From the NCBI GenBank assembly GCA_002708905.1, contig PAPM01000025.1, positions 124,001-188,000 on the forward strand: DNA of 64,000 nt, in the 5' to 3' direction. The first letter of the stretch is position 1. Every line of letters begins with the position of its first letter. Shown here one piece after another: positions 17,497 through 26,934 of the stretch. The notes beneath the pieces were generated by a model, which did not search any database, had not been told where the DNA came from, and saw only the letters and a program-made list of their open reading frames with translations. Both the position numbers and the translations under genes were made by a program. Source of the DNA: Pseudomonadales bacterium (GTDB lineage Bacteria > Pseudomonadota > Gammaproteobacteria > Pseudomonadales > Ketobacteraceae).

Positions 17497-18312
17497 CTAA
17501 TTGGACATATTGCGCCCGTAGAAGATCTCCAGCATCTCACGACGCAGCTTGCGACTGATCTGCTCCTGTTCCTCTTCCGACAGCTCATCCACACCCGTAC
17601 CGAACAGGTAGTTGTCCAGCTCGAAGTCCTTCAACAGCATCTTGGTGTGGAAAATATTTTCCTGGTATACATTCACATCGATCATTTCATACAGATCCAG
17701 CGTCTCATCCAGGAAGAAGTTCTGAATGGAGTTGATCTCGTGGTCGATGTAATGCTTCATGCCATCCACATCCCGGGTAAAACCACGCACCCGGTAGTCT
17801 ACCGTAACAATGTCGGAATCAAACTGGTGGATCAGGTAGTTCAACGCTTTAAGCGGTGAGATAACGCCACAGGTGGACACATCGATATCGACACGGAAGG
17901 TACTGATACCATTCTCGTTATCCGGATGGGTTTCCGGATAGGTGTGCACCGTAACGTGACTCTTGTCCAGATGCCCCACCACGGATTCCTTCAACGGACC
18001 GGGTTCTTCCTTGGAAGGATCCTCATCGGGCGCAATGGGATGCTCGGCGATCAACATGGTGACGCTGGCACCCTCAGGATCATAATCCTGGCGGGCGATA
18101 TTCAGGATGGTGGCGCCGATAATATCGGTTACCGTCGTCAGAATCTGGGTCAGACGCTCAGCGTTATACAGCTCGTCCACATACTCGCGATATTCGCGGC
18201 GATGCTCAGGGGTCTTGGCATAGCAAATATCGTAGATATTGAAGCTCAGAGACTTGGTCAGGTTGTTAAACCCGTGAAGTTTCAATTTGTGGGGAATTTC
18301 GTTGTCGTTCAT
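17497..18312 (-). CDS. speD: S-adenosylmethionine decarboxylase proenzyme
   Basis: A 271-aa pyruvoyl enzyme of the E. coli SpeD type. It makes decarboxylated AdoMet, the aminopropyl donor for spermidine synthesis. The self-cleavage site Lys-Ser is in [15 protein letters not shown], where the Ser becomes the pyruvoyl group. Length agrees with the proteobacterial class. It lies downstream of the OsmC-like gene on the same strand, 51 bp away; speD-osmC-vfr is the Pseudomonas arrangement. Confidence 0.96.
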   Translation of the reverse strand: MNDNEIPHKLKLHGFNNLTKSLSFNIYDICYAKTPEHRREYREYVDELYNAERLTQILTTVTDIIGATILNIARQDYDPEGASVTMLIAEHPIAPDEDPSKEEPGPLKESVVGHLDKSHVTVHTYPETHPDNENGISTFRVDIDVSTCGVISPLKALNYLIHQFDSDIVTVDYRVRGFTRDVDGMKHYIDHEINSIQNFFLDETLDLYEMIDVNVYQENIFHTKMLLKDFELDNYLFGTGVDELSEEEQEQISRKLRREMLEIFYGRNMSN

Positions 18313-18363
18313 CTACTCAGATCTCGAAAGGCAGAGTTCCAAAGAGAATGGCCAACGGAGCGA

Positions 18364-18789
18364 TTACTCCGCAGCCTCATGAATTTCGTAACTGTGAGTG
18401 ATTGCCACCCCGGCTTTGCCCAGCATGATGGATGCTGAACAATACTTCTCGGCAGACAGTTCCACTGCCCGCTTGACCTGGGCTTCTTTCAAGGCTCGGC
18501 CGGTCACAATGAAATGCAAATGAATGGACTTGAACACAGCCGGCACATCATCCACTCGCTCGGCTTCCACCTGCGCCACACAATCCGTCACGTCCTGGCG
18601 GGATTTCTTCAGGATATGCATGACATCAAAAGACGAGCAGCCCCCCACACCCAGGAGCATCAACTCCATTGGGCGAACCCCTTGATTTTGGCCACCATGC
18701 TCCGGCGGTCCATCAATGGTAACGGTATGACCGGAACCGGACTCTGCTTCAAACTTTACATCGCCGGCCCAGCGAATGGTTGCTTTCAT
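18364..18789 (-). CDS. OsmC family protein (YhfA-like)
   Basis: A 141-aa OsmC/Ohr-fold protein with the two redox-type cysteines, in GVGGCSSFDV and EKYCSASIML, expected for thiol-dependent peroxidase-like members. The start at 18789 (MKATIRWAG) fits the family; five more residues are possible upstream. The YhfA subgroup is commonly encoded next to crp/vfr, as here, where vfr is divergent. The function of this subgroup is not established. Confidence 0.88.
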   Translation of the reverse strand: MKATIRWAGDVKFEAESGSGHTVTIDGPPEHGGQNQGVRPMELMLLGVGGCSSFDVMHILKKSRQDVTDCVAQVEAERVDDVPAVFKSIHLHFIVTGRALKEAQVKRAVELSAEKYCSASIMLGKAGVAITHSYEIHEAAE

Positions 18790-19170
18790 GGCATACTCCC
18801 ACAAGGCGTGTCAGCCCGGGCGACCCCGGCTCTGTCAGGCGCGCAAGATAACACAAAGACCCCGGGGGTGTGCAAAAAAATTAGCCTCTTTCTGACCACT
18901 TTTTGATCATTTTCAGCCATAAATTGCTAAACGGTGTTAATGCGCGAAAAAACGGCGGAGCGGTTCACACATGCTTCTTGAAATTTACGTTATAATTATT
19001 TGATCTGCTTTGGTTTTCAAATTTTAACCAAGTAGGCCCCATGGTGCGCGCCGCTAAAATGTACAAAAGTAGCGGCACATGGTATTTAGGGCCATAATGA
19101 ATAAGTTAGATTAAGATCATGAGTCTTCATCGAGCATGCTCGAAACATCACAACAATACCGGGTCATGAA
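18790..19170. promoter_or_regulatory. 381-bp divergent intergenic region between the OsmC-like gene and vfr
   Basis: No gene is seen here. From 19035 to 19093 there is an extended imperfect inverted repeat: GGCCCCATGGTGC...CCGCTA on the left and TAGCGGCACATGG...GGGCC on the right, around a 13-nt loop; it could form a long hairpin in the vfr leader. A 14-bp perfect palindrome, TCGAGCATGCTCGA, lies at 19130-19143, about 27 bp before the vfr start. No convincing CRP-type site (TGTGA-N6-TCACA) was found. A TTGAAA and a TATAAT near 18978-18996 are only 7 nt apart, so they do not make one promoter. Confidence 0.5.
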
Positions 19171-19803
19171 ATGACGTTAAAACCAAATCGCTTAATTCCA
19201 GACACGGAACATTTTCTGGCGCATTGTCACCGTCGTAAATATCCTGCCAAAAGCACCCTTATTTACGCGGGCGATGATTCCGATGCCCTTTACTACATCA
19301 TCAAAGGTACCGTGATGGTGGTGATCGAGGATGACGATGGCCGCGAAATGATTATGGCCTACCTGAATGAAGGGGATTTCTTCGGGGAAATGGGGCTGTT
19401 CGACGAAGCCGCAGGCCGCAGCGCCTGGATTCGAGCCAAAACCGAATGCGAAGTGGCGGAAATCAGCTACAACAAGTTCAAGCAGTTGGCCAAGGAAGAC
19501 GCTGACATCCTGTTTGCCGTCAGTGCCCAGATTGCCGGACGTCTGCGCGCCACCACCCGTAAGGTAGGCGACCTGGCGTTTCTGGATGTAACCGGCCGGG
19601 TGGCCCGCACCCTCATCGACCTGTGCAAACAGCCGGAAGCCATGACCCACCCGGATGGCATGCAGATCAAAATCACCCGCCAGGAGATCGGCCGTATCGT
19701 AGGTTGCTCCAGAGAAATGGTGGGCCGCGTATTGAAGAGCCTGGAAGAACAGGGCCTGATACAGGTTAAGGGCAAGACCATGGTGGTCTACGGCACCCGC
19801 TAA
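19171..19803 (+). CDS. vfr: cAMP-activated global regulator Vfr (CRP family)
   Basis: A 210-aa CRP homologue. The N-terminal cyclic-nucleotide domain keeps the phosphate-binding cassette ([10 protein letters not shown]...GRSAW). The long C-helix carries [20 protein letters not shown], with the Arg and Thr that contact cAMP. The HTH recognition region is [18 protein letters not shown], nearly the same as in E. coli CRP. In Pseudomonas, Vfr controls virulence, pili and carbon responses. It is divergent from the OsmC-like gene. Its 3' end overlaps the P450 gene tail-to-tail by 4 bp. Confidence 0.96.
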   Translation: MTLKPNRLIPDTEHFLAHCHRRKYPAKSTLIYAGDDSDALYYIIKGTVMVVIEDDDGREMIMAYLNEGDFFGEMGLFDEAAGRSAWIRAKTECEVAEISYNKFKQLAKEDADILFAVSAQIAGRLRATTRKVGDLAFLDVTGRVARTLIDLCKQPEAMTHPDGMQIKITRQEIGRIVGCSREMVGRVLKSLEEQGLIQVKGKTMVVYGTR

Positions 19804-21173
19804 GGGCGCCGTCTGCTCAGACTGACTTTAAAGTTTTCCGATAATACCGGTGCTGGCCGGAATACCATTCTGACCTTGTTCAGGTCGCAGGCCGGCTTCA
19901 CCAACACCCGATGCAGCAATACTCCCATGTGCAGCGGCAAAATCAACTCCGTCAGACTCGCCCCCAAACAGTTGTGCGGTCCTTTGCCAAAGGGCGCATA
20001 GGCTGACTGCTTATGCTCCAGTCGGGGCGCGCTGTAGCGAGTCATGTCAAAACAATAGGGATCAGGGAAAAATTCAGGATTCATATGATCTGCGGTGGTA
20101 AACACCATCAACTCATCTCCGGCACTCACGTGATAACCCTTGAAAGCAAAATCACAGGCGGCACTGCGCAGCATTCCAAAGGCGGCAGGTTCAAGACGCA
20201 TCACTTCCCGGCATAACCCGTTCAGACTTGCCATTGCCTTGAGCGTCTCAAGATCCGGGATACCGCCGGCAAAAGCCTGGTCGACTTCCTGCTGGACGCA
20301 CCGGTATAGAGCCGGGTCCGCCAGCAGGCGACGCAGCATAAAGCCTTTGGTGGAAGCGATAGTGTCCAGCGCTGCAACGTAAGGCAACAGCGCATGGCCA
20401 AGCTTATCCCCTTCGCCAAACCAATCCGGCCTGGCATCCAGGGCAGCCAGGATGTGCTCCAGATAGCCTGTGCCACCGGCGGCTTGCCGTCGCCGGGACC
20501 GTTTCAACGTCAGCCTCAGTTCCCGGTTTGTAATCCACTTTGCCCATTGCACGCGCGGGCTGTACAGCATGGCCTGGGGCATGCTGCGGATCGCATAAAC
20601 CCTGGTGACCATATTGAACGCGTAAATCATGGCTTTCACATGATCCGCTGAAGCCTTGCGCCCCAGCAGGAGCTCACTGAGCTGGTTGGACACCATCAAC
20701 CTCATCAAGTGATCCACCTTTTGCTGTCGTGAGCCGAGGGCCTGGTTGAGAACCGAGTCTACATTATCCGCCATGCGGGGGATCTGTTCGCTGAAGGCTT
20801 GCTGCGCCAGGAGCGGAGCCATCACCTTACGCTGGTACTTATGAATGTCGCCATCCACCATCGCCACCATATGGGGACAGCCCATATGCTCGCCCACCTT
20901 GCCCCAGAAACTCTCCACCGAGAAACAGTGCTTGCCCTCTCCCGCCACAAAACGATTGGCCTCCACACCCGCCAGAACGGTGTATTCCCGGTTGAGCGCC
21001 CGCACCCGGAATATGGAACCGTAACGGAGGTAGGCATCACGCATAAATTGCAGGGGGTCACCCAACAGCCCAGGGGCACTTTCCAGCACAGGAAAGCCTT
21101 TCACCAAAGGTGCGCGCCTTAGAGTGGCCGAGGATTCATCACGCCCGTCCAGCCGTTTTTCCACAAAGATCAT
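19800..21173 (-). CDS. Cytochrome P450
   Basis: A 457-aa P450 with no membrane anchor. Visible motifs are the I-helix AALDTIAST, the ExxR motif EVMR (in [10 protein letters not shown]) and the haem loop [11 protein letters not shown] with the Cys ligand. The CYP family cannot be assigned by eye; the eukaryote-like K-helix and haem loop suggest a fatty-acid or terpenoid type of hydroxylase. AGGATAACGTT precedes the ATG. A TetR gene is divergent 78 bp away and is the probable regulator. No ferredoxin or reductase gene is adjacent, so redox partners must come from elsewhere. Confidence 0.92.
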   Translation of the reverse strand: MIFVEKRLDGRDESSATLRRAPLVKGFPVLESAPGLLGDPLQFMRDAYLRYGSIFRVRALNREYTVLAGVEANRFVAGEGKHCFSVESFWGKVGEHMGCPHMVAMVDGDIHKYQRKVMAPLLAQQAFSEQIPRMADNVDSVLNQALGSRQQKVDHLMRLMVSNQLSELLLGRKASADHVKAMIYAFNMVTRVYAIRSMPQAMLYSPRVQWAKWITNRELRLTLKRSRRRQAAGGTGYLEHILAALDARPDWFGEGDKLGHALLPYVAALDTIASTKGFMLRRLLADPALYRCVQQEVDQAFAGGIPDLETLKAMASLNGLCREVMRLEPAAFGMLRSAACDFAFKGYHVSAGDELMVFTTADHMNPEFFPDPYCFDMTRYSAPRLEHKQSAYAPFGKGPHNCLGASLTELILPLHMGVLLHRVLVKPACDLNKVRMVFRPAPVLSENFKVSLSRRRP

Positions 21174-21187
21174 AACGTTATCCTGAT

Positions 21188-21216
21188 TTGTTCTGGTTAA
21201 GAACCTACAGCATAAT
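21188..21216 (+). promoter_or_regulatory. Candidate promoter and operator for the P450/TetR divergent pair
   Basis: TTGTTC (21188-21193) and CATAAT (21211-21216), spaced by 17 bp, form a reasonable sigma-70 promoter for the rightward TetR gene. An inverted repeat GTTCT-N5-AGAAC (21190-21204) overlaps the -35 element, as expected for an autoregulating TetR operator. Judged by eye only. Confidence 0.4.
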
Positions 21217-21251
21217 CTGAGTAATCCAGCATATCGATCAGGTTTCAGGTC

Positions 21252-21905
21252 ATGGCAGCGGCACCCGGTAAACGTTCCAAACCCCCATCAAATCAACGAC
21301 GTATACCCCAACAGAAGCGGGCGCAGGAAAAGTACAATGCGGTGCTGGACGCGTGCACTCAGGTTTTGGGGCAACAAGACTATGGCAAAATCACCATGCT
21401 TGAACTCTCCCTGGAGAGTGGCGTTGCAGTGCCCACCATTTATCAGTACTTCGACAATAAAGAGGCCATCCTGTTGGCCTGGATGGATCGAATGATTGAT
21501 CAGGTCCTGGCGACGGTGAGTCGACTGAAATCGCACATGGAAAATGACATCACACTGAATGACCTTGTGCGTGGATTATTGCAAGGTGCCCTGTCGGCTT
21601 TTCAAACTGTACAGAGGGCCATTGCCAACCTGCTGCAACAGCTACCGCAGACGCTGTCACAACAACTGCTGTGCTCAGTGGAAGAGAAAACACTGCAGAT
21701 GATTAAACGCCTGCTTCCGGAGTTCCTACCCAGACTGGGCGATGAGGAAGCGGCTGACATCCAGCTGAGAGTCCTGATCAAAATGATTGGAGGCTTCCTG
21801 CTTTTTTCTGTAATCAAGGGTGAGGAAAACAACCGGCTGCAGGCACAGGGAGAAGCACTGGAACACATTGTTATGCCCTACCTGTTACAACTGGGCCACT
21901 CTTAA
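21252..21905 (+). CDS. TetR-family transcriptional regulator
   Basis: A 217-aa regulator with a basic N-terminal tail, a TetR helix-turn-helix (about residues 25-70; recognition part ESGVAVPTIYQYFDNKEAIL) and a helical ligand-binding domain. It is divergent from the cytochrome P450 gene and most likely represses it. The effector is unknown. A bidirectional terminator follows the stop. Confidence 0.88.
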   Translation: MAAAPGKRSKPPSNQRRIPQQKRAQEKYNAVLDACTQVLGQQDYGKITMLELSLESGVAVPTIYQYFDNKEAILLAWMDRMIDQVLATVSRLKSHMENDITLNDLVRGLLQGALSAFQTVQRAIANLLQQLPQTLSQQLLCSVEEKTLQMIKRLLPEFLPRLGDEEAADIQLRVLIKMIGGFLLFSVIKGEENNRLQAQGEALEHIVMPYLLQLGHS

Positions 21906-21935
21906 CCGCAGGGCTGAAAGCAAAAAGTACGGAAT

Positions 21936-21962
21936 AAAAAAGCCGCTTAAAAGCGGCTTTTG
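21936..21962. terminator. Bidirectional intrinsic terminator between the TetR gene and maeB
   Basis: AAAAGCCGCTT pairs with AAGCGGCTTTT (21938-21961) around a short A/T loop, with A-run and T-run flanks. It lies between two convergent genes. Confidence 0.9.
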
Positions 21963-21978
21963 TAGTTTCAGCTGAACC

Positions 21979-23247
21979 TTAAATGTATTCAATATCATCC
22001 AAGGTGTTCAGAGGATAATGCGCCGGGTAAGGACGGGTGGCCACACCACTGTCCACTGCAGCCTGGGCCACCGCTGCGGAAACCGCGCCCAGCAAACGGG
22101 GATCCGTTGGTTTCGGAATGATGTAATCACGACCGAACTCCAACTCGATACCGTCATAGGCATCTTTTACCACCTGGGGAACCGGTTCTTTCGCCAATGA
22201 ACTGATGGCATGCACTGCGGCAATTTTCATCTGCTCGTTGATGCAGGTTGCACGAACGTCCAGCGCTCCACGGAAAATATAGGGGAAACCCAATACATTG
22301 TTTACCTGGTTGGGATAATCGCTGCGACCGGTGGCGACGATGACATCATCACGGGTGTCATAGGCCAGTTCCGGACGAATTTCCGGATCGGGATTGGCCA
22401 GCGCAAACACCACCGGGTTGGGCGCCATCAGGCTCAGCATTTCCGGGGTAAGCAGGTTGGCACTGGACACACCAATAAATACATCCGCCCCAGCCAACGC
22501 ATCTTCAAGAGTACGCTTATCGGTATCGTGGGCAAAGGCCGCTTTAAACTGGTTCAGATCCGTACGCCCGGAATGGATGACACCATTGCGGTCGAGCACG
22601 TAGATATTCTCTTTTTTGGCGCCCATTTCCATGATCAGTTTCAGGGTGGCCACACCAGCCGCACCTGCACCGATACAGACGATGGAAATGTCCTCAATTT
22701 TCTTGTTCTGCAATTCCAATGCGTTGACCAGGCCGGCAGCCGCGATGATGGCGGTGCCATGCTGATCATCGTGGAACACGGGAATGTCGCACTGCTCAAT
22801 CAGAACGCGCTCAATTTCAAAACATTCCGGCGCTTTTATGTCTTCCAGATTGATGCCACCAAAAGTGGGCGAAATACGCTTCACCGTATCGATAAACGCC
22901 TGGGTATCTTCGGCTTCCACTTCAATATCAAAAACGTCGATACCGGCAAAGCGCTTGAACAGAACACCCTTGCCTTCCATAACCGGCTTGCTGGCCAAGC
23001 CACCCAGATTTCCAAGACCGAGAATGGCCGTACCATCGCTGATGACGGCGACCAGGTTACCTTTGTTGGTATAGCGGTACGCGTTTTCAGGATCACGGGC
23101 AATCTCACGCACGGGCTCAGCCACACCGGGGCTGTAGGCCAGAGAAAGATCACGGGCAGTTTCGGTAGGCTTGGTTAGCTCCACGCTTATCTTGCCGGGA
23201 CGCGGCTTAGCATGATAGTCGAGTGCAGCTTGTTTCAAATCTGACAT
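21979..23247 (-). CDS. maeB: Malic enzyme (NAD(P)-dependent), short form
   Basis: A 422-aa malate dehydrogenase (decarboxylating) that gives pyruvate, CO2 and NAD(P)H. The malic-enzyme signatures are present: the N-terminal [12 protein letters not shown], the metal/substrate segment [10 protein letters not shown], and the nucleotide-binding IGAGAAGVA. It lacks the C-terminal phosphotransacetylase domain of E. coli MaeB, matching the short Pseudomonas enzyme. It lies next to the nuclease-rpmE-priA block, as in Pseudomonas. The upstream 186 bp carry a small GCTGAA/TTCAGC hairpin without a T-run. Confidence 0.95.
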   Translation of the reverse strand: MSDLKQAALDYHAKPRPGKISVELTKPTETARDLSLAYSPGVAEPVREIARDPENAYRYTNKGNLVAVISDGTAILGLGNLGGLASKPVMEGKGVLFKRFAGIDVFDIEVEAEDTQAFIDTVKRISPTFGGINLEDIKAPECFEIERVLIEQCDIPVFHDDQHGTAIIAAAGLVNALELQNKKIEDISIVCIGAGAAGVATLKLIMEMGAKKENIYVLDRNGVIHSGRTDLNQFKAAFAHDTDKRTLEDALAGADVFIGVSSANLLTPEMLSLMAPNPVVFALANPDPEIRPELAYDTRDDVIVATGRSDYPNQVNNVLGFPYIFRGALDVRATCINEQMKIAAVHAISSLAKEPVPQVVKDAYDGIELEFGRDYIIPKPTDPRLLGAVSAAVAQAAVDSGVATRPYPAHYPLNTLDDIEYI

Positions 23248-23433
23248 AAAATTCTGCTTCCCATTGATGGGTTTGCGATACTACTTCGGGCTGAGATTCA
23301 GGTAACAGACCCCACTATATCTCCCCTGAGTGACCACCGGATTTTGGCCGATAGCCCCTGCTGAAGCCGGGTTCAGCGAGGGTGGTGTAGCATAGCGAAA
23401 TCACCGATGCCTCTCAATAAAAGATTAGACAGA

Positions 23434-24288
23434 TTACAGGATCTGCCAGGCCACCTGATGGGTAATCTTCATTTGATAGCGCTTTTGGACACCTTTTTTT
23501 ACCAATTCAGGCGCATTGCCATTCCAAGTGATACGATCAGACAGCCAGCCCCGGGCCTCGAACCACAATTCCGAATCCGCTTTGGCGACCCGTGACAGGG
23601 AAACCAGGCGATCGAACAACGCGTCCTCTATATAAGGTGCCGCACTGCGCTCTATCTTCAGGGACACCTGCCCCTCCAGCTCTACAAACATGGCTCTCTT
23701 GGTCAGCACAACCGACTCCAAACGACCTTTGACCCGGGCATAGCCGGCTTTCAATTGGTCACTGGTGGCAGGAACAGCGTCATAATAAGGGTGTCCCCAG
23801 ACGCCGAGGCGCTGTTCCTGCGCTTGCTTTTGTGCCTGCAGGTAACAATCCAGGTAGCGGAAATTGGGTGCGATGGCGACCTGGAAACCGGCTCCCTGCT
23901 GCAGCAGAGCGGCAATAACACTGCTGCCTTCCGCATCGAACAGATGACCCAGCACCCGACCATAGTGATCGTGACTGTCCTGCCCCACCAGCAGGCGGAT
24001 GGGACGCTTCTTCAGCAGCGTCTCCAACTGCTCTTTTGCAGCCTCGGCCAAGGGTTCCGCCGGCTTGCCCTGATGAGCCACTTCCGGTGTATTGATGCCC
24101 ACCAGACGTACCCGGCGACCATCCTCCAGCCGCACCGTATCCCCGTCGAAGACATCCGCCACTTGCACGGTCTCCACATCGACACCCGGCTCCAGTGTAC
24201 AGAGGCCAAGCGCCCGCAGGCTGAACAGGCAGGCAATAAAAAAGGCTCCAACAGGAGCCCTTTTTAGCGATCTTTGCAGCAGAGTCAT
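23434..24288 (-). CDS. Exported thermonuclease (SNase) family protein
   Basis: A 284-aa protein with a hydrophobic signal segment near the N-terminus, then a staphylococcal-nuclease-like OB-fold. The typical DGDT, RLVGINTPE and HYGRVLGHLF motifs contain the Arg/Glu/Arg catalytic set. A roughly 100-residue C-terminal extension of unknown role follows. The start at 24288 overlaps the rpmE stop (TAATG), suggesting translational coupling. In Pseudomonas a nuclease-like gene also follows rpmE. Confidence 0.85.
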   Translation of the reverse strand: MTLLQRSLKRAPVGAFFIACLFSLRALGLCTLEPGVDVETVQVADVFDGDTVRLEDGRRVRLVGINTPEVAHQGKPAEPLAEAAKEQLETLLKKRPIRLLVGQDSHDHYGRVLGHLFDAEGSSVIAALLQQGAGFQVAIAPNFRYLDCYLQAQKQAQEQRLGVWGHPYYDAVPATSDQLKAGYARVKGRLESVVLTKRAMFVELEGQVSLKIERSAAPYIEDALFDRLVSLSRVAKADSELWFEARGWLSDRITWNGNAPELVKKGVQKRYQMKITHQVAWQIL

Positions 24289-24503
24289 TACTTGGAACGA
24301 CGTACCGCGCCGAAACGCTTCTTGAATTTGTCGATACGACCGCCGGTGTCCACCACTTTCTGCTGTCCGGTGTAGAAAGGATGGCAAGCGGAGCATACGT
24401 CCAGGTGGATGTCTTCTTTCAGGGTGGAACGGGTCTCGATCACGTTGCCGCAGGTGCAAGTGGCCTTGATGTCGTTATATTCTGGATGAATGCCTTCTTT
24501 CAT
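24288..24503 (-). CDS. rpmE: 50S ribosomal protein L31 (zinc-binding form)
   Basis: A 71-aa protein with four zinc-ligand cysteines (CTC near residues 16-18 and CSAC near 37-40), so it is the C+ form rather than the zinc-free paralogue. AGGTG precedes the ATG. It is the first gene of a leftward pair with the nuclease and is divergent from priA. An ATACG-N5-CGTAT dyad (24584-24598) lies in the shared intergenic region. Confidence 0.97.
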   Translation of the reverse strand: MKEGIHPEYNDIKATCTCGNVIETRSTLKEDIHLDVCSACHPFYTGQQKVVDTGGRIDKFKKRFGAVRRSK

Positions 24504-24708
24504 GGTGTCACCTGATCTCTCTCAGTGCATGCCGCCACCCGATCTGTTGCCGGGCACCGCATGGATTTAATTGAATATTCGCAATACGAGTATCGTATAC
24601 AAGGGCGCGAATCATACCAAAGTGTGGCAAATTGGCAAGCAAAGCATTAATCTTGACTGCTGTTTTTTCCGAATCGACCACTAACCATTTGGAATTATTA
24701 ACCTTTTT

Positions 24709-26931
24709 ATGGCTAAGCCAGGACCCCACACCATTATTCAAGTGGCTTTGCCAGTGCCCCTGCGGCGCACCTTTGATTATCTGCCGAAGCCGGACACCCC
24801 CATCAATCTGCTGCAACCGGGCACCCGGGTCAAGGTCCCCTTCGGCAAACGCCAGCTGATCGGCATCATCCATGGCGTAATCCCCCATTCCAATTATGGT
24901 GACGACAATCTGAAGACCATCACCGGCCTGCTGGATGATGAAGCAGCCCTGGGTCCGGATCTGGTGGAGCTGTGCCGCTGGGCGGCCAACTACTATCACC
25001 ACCCGTTGGGCGATGTGTACGCCCATGCCCTGCCCACCCTGTTGCGCAACAAGGATGAATCCTGGGAAGAAGTGACCACCCGCTGGAAACTGACCCAGAA
25101 AGGTCGCCTCATCGGACTGGACCAGATGGGCCGGGCCAAGCGTCAGATCCATGCCCTTGAAGTGTTGCGGGAACACCCGGAAGGATTGCATCAACCGTTA
25201 TTGAAAGGATTTGATGTTGAGCCTGCCACCCTGAAAGCGCTACTGGCTAAAGGCTTGCTGGACCAACATGAAGACCGCCCACCTCGCCAACATTGGCGCC
25301 AGGATCGCATCCTGGCGGAAAGCCCGCTTACACTGAATGAAGAACAACGCTATGCGCTGCAGCCCATTGTCGACCATGAGGGCTTTCGGACTTTTCTGCT
25401 GGAGGGGGTAACCGGCAGCGGCAAAACGGAAGTCTATCTGCAGGCAATCCATCATTGTCTGCAACAGGGCAAGCAGGCCATGGTGCTGGTGCCGGAAATC
25501 GGTCTTACCCCACAAACCCTGCACCGTTTCCAGAATCGGTTTGCCGTGCCTGTAGTAAGTTTCCATTCCCATCTCACGGACCGGGAGCGACTCATCAGTT
25601 GGCGCAAGGCGCGCAATGGAGAAGCGGCCATTGTATTGGGCACCCGTTCCGCCCTGCTCTGCCCGATGGAAAACCTGGGCATGATCATTGTGGATGAAGA
25701 GCACGACCTGTCCTACAAACAGCAGGAAGGGTTCCGCTACAATGCCCGGGACCTGGCGGTGATCCGGGCGCAAAAGCTGGGTATTCCCGTGGTACTGGGT
25801 AGCGCCACACCCACCTTGGAAACTTTGCAGAATGCGCGCAGTGGTCGCTATGAACACCTGACCCTGAGTCGGCGGGCCGGTGATGCCATGCCGCCGCAAT
25901 TTCGGGTGTTGGATATCCGGCAAAAGGCGCTAACCCATGGCATGGCCCCGGAACTGCTGGCCGAAATGGAAAGCCGACTCAAGGCCAAGCAACAGGTATT
26001 GGTTTTTATCAACCGCCGGGGTTATGCCCCCGTGCTCATGTGTCACGACTGCGGTTGGTTCAAGGAATGCCCCCACTGCGATCACCGCATGACCTGCCAT
26101 GCCAATCCGGCGCATCTGCACTGCCACCACTGCAATCATCAACTGGCCATTCCCCGTTACTGCGGCAATTGCAAAAGCACGGACTTGCGCCCCATCGGCA
26201 TGGGCACTGAGCGACTGGAAGATAACCTCACCAGTCTCTTCCCCAAATTTCCCGTGATTCGTATCGACCGTGACACTACCCAGCGTAAGCAGGCCATGGC
26301 CAAGCACCTGGAACGGATTCATTCCGGCGAACCCTGTATTTTGGTGGGCACCCAGATGCTGGCGAAAGGTCACCATTTTCCCAAGGTCACTCTGGTGGCC
26401 GTATGCGACATTGATGCCGGGCTGTTTGCGGCGGATTTTCGCGCCACGGAACACACTGCTCAGTTATTGATGCAGGTAGCAGGACGGGCAGGACGGGGCG
26501 TGGATCAGGGAATGGTATTTCTGCAAACTCATCAACCGGGCCATCCGTTGTTACAGACCCTGCTCAGTGATGGTTATGGCGAGTTCGCCACCGAACTGGC
26601 CAATGAACGTCGTCTGATGGGCATGCCGCCCTTCGGCTATCTGGCATTGCTGCGGGCCGAGAGCCAGGACCCAAGGCAGGCTTCACAATTTCTCAATCAA
26701 GTGGAACGCTGGCTGCAGCCCATGGCGCAACCCTTTGCTGTGGAAGTGTGGGGCCCCGCACCGGCGCTGATGCCGAAAAAGGCCAGACGCTATCGCTTTC
26801 AGTTGATGCTGCGCGGAGAACAAAGGCCTGCCCTGCAACAGGTGTTGAAGCAGGCCGTTAAGAAAATCGAGCAGGATGCCGGCAATCGTTTGAAATGGAG
26901 CGTTGACGTGGATCCGGTGACGCTGGATTAA
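24709..26931 (+). CDS. priA: Primosomal protein N' (replication restart helicase)
   Basis: A 740-aa superfamily-2 helicase that recognises stalled forks and reloads DnaB. The N-terminal DNA-binding domain (about 1-190) is followed by the helicase core, with Walker A GVTGSGKTE and the DEEH box (IVDEEHDLSYKQQ). A zinc module holds paired CxxC motifs (CHDCGWF, CPHCDH, CHHCNH, CGNC; about residues 445-490). Length and order match E. coli PriA. The SD is weak. Confidence 0.97.
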   Translation: MAKPGPHTIIQVALPVPLRRTFDYLPKPDTPINLLQPGTRVKVPFGKRQLIGIIHGVIPHSNYGDDNLKTITGLLDDEAALGPDLVELCRWAANYYHHPLGDVYAHALPTLLRNKDESWEEVTTRWKLTQKGRLIGLDQMGRAKRQIHALEVLREHPEGLHQPLLKGFDVEPATLKALLAKGLLDQHEDRPPRQHWRQDRILAESPLTLNEEQRYALQPIVDHEGFRTFLLEGVTGSGKTEVYLQAIHHCLQQGKQAMVLVPEIGLTPQTLHRFQNRFAVPVVSFHSHLTDRERLISWRKARNGEAAIVLGTRSALLCPMENLGMIIVDEEHDLSYKQQEGFRYNARDLAVIRAQKLGIPVVLGSATPTLETLQNARSGRYEHLTLSRRAGDAMPPQFRVLDIRQKALTHGMAPELLAEMESRLKAKQQVLVFINRRGYAPVLMCHDCGWFKECPHCDHRMTCHANPAHLHCHHCNHQLAIPRYCGNCKSTDLRPIGMGTERLEDNLTSLFPKFPVIRIDRDTTQRKQAMAKHLERIHSGEPCILVGTQMLAKGHHFPKVTLVAVCDIDAGLFAADFRATEHTAQLLMQVAGRAGRGVDQGMVFLQTHQPGHPLLQTLLSDGYGEFATELANERRLMGMPPFGYLALLRAESQDPRQASQFLNQVERWLQPMAQPFAVEVWGPAPALMPKKARRYRFQLMLRGEQRPALQQVLKQAVKKIEQDAGNRLKWSVDVDPVTLD

Positions 26932-26934
26932 ACC

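Noticed and set aside
18978-18996. TTGAAA and TATAAT upstream of vfr as a sigma-70 promoter
   Set aside because: The spacer is only 7 nt, far from the 16-18 nt needed.
22210-23178. A 322-codon open frame antisense to maeB, and similar long antisense frames at 8647-9582 and 24508-25194
   Set aside because: They lie wholly or largely opposite well-supported genes, have no recognisable domains and have the composition of a complementary reading of conserved codons.
24288-24459. Longer N-terminus for the thermonuclease, opening inside rpmE
   Set aside because: The extra 57 residues are an out-of-frame reading of rpmE; the ATG at 24288 is followed by a normal hydrophobic signal segment.
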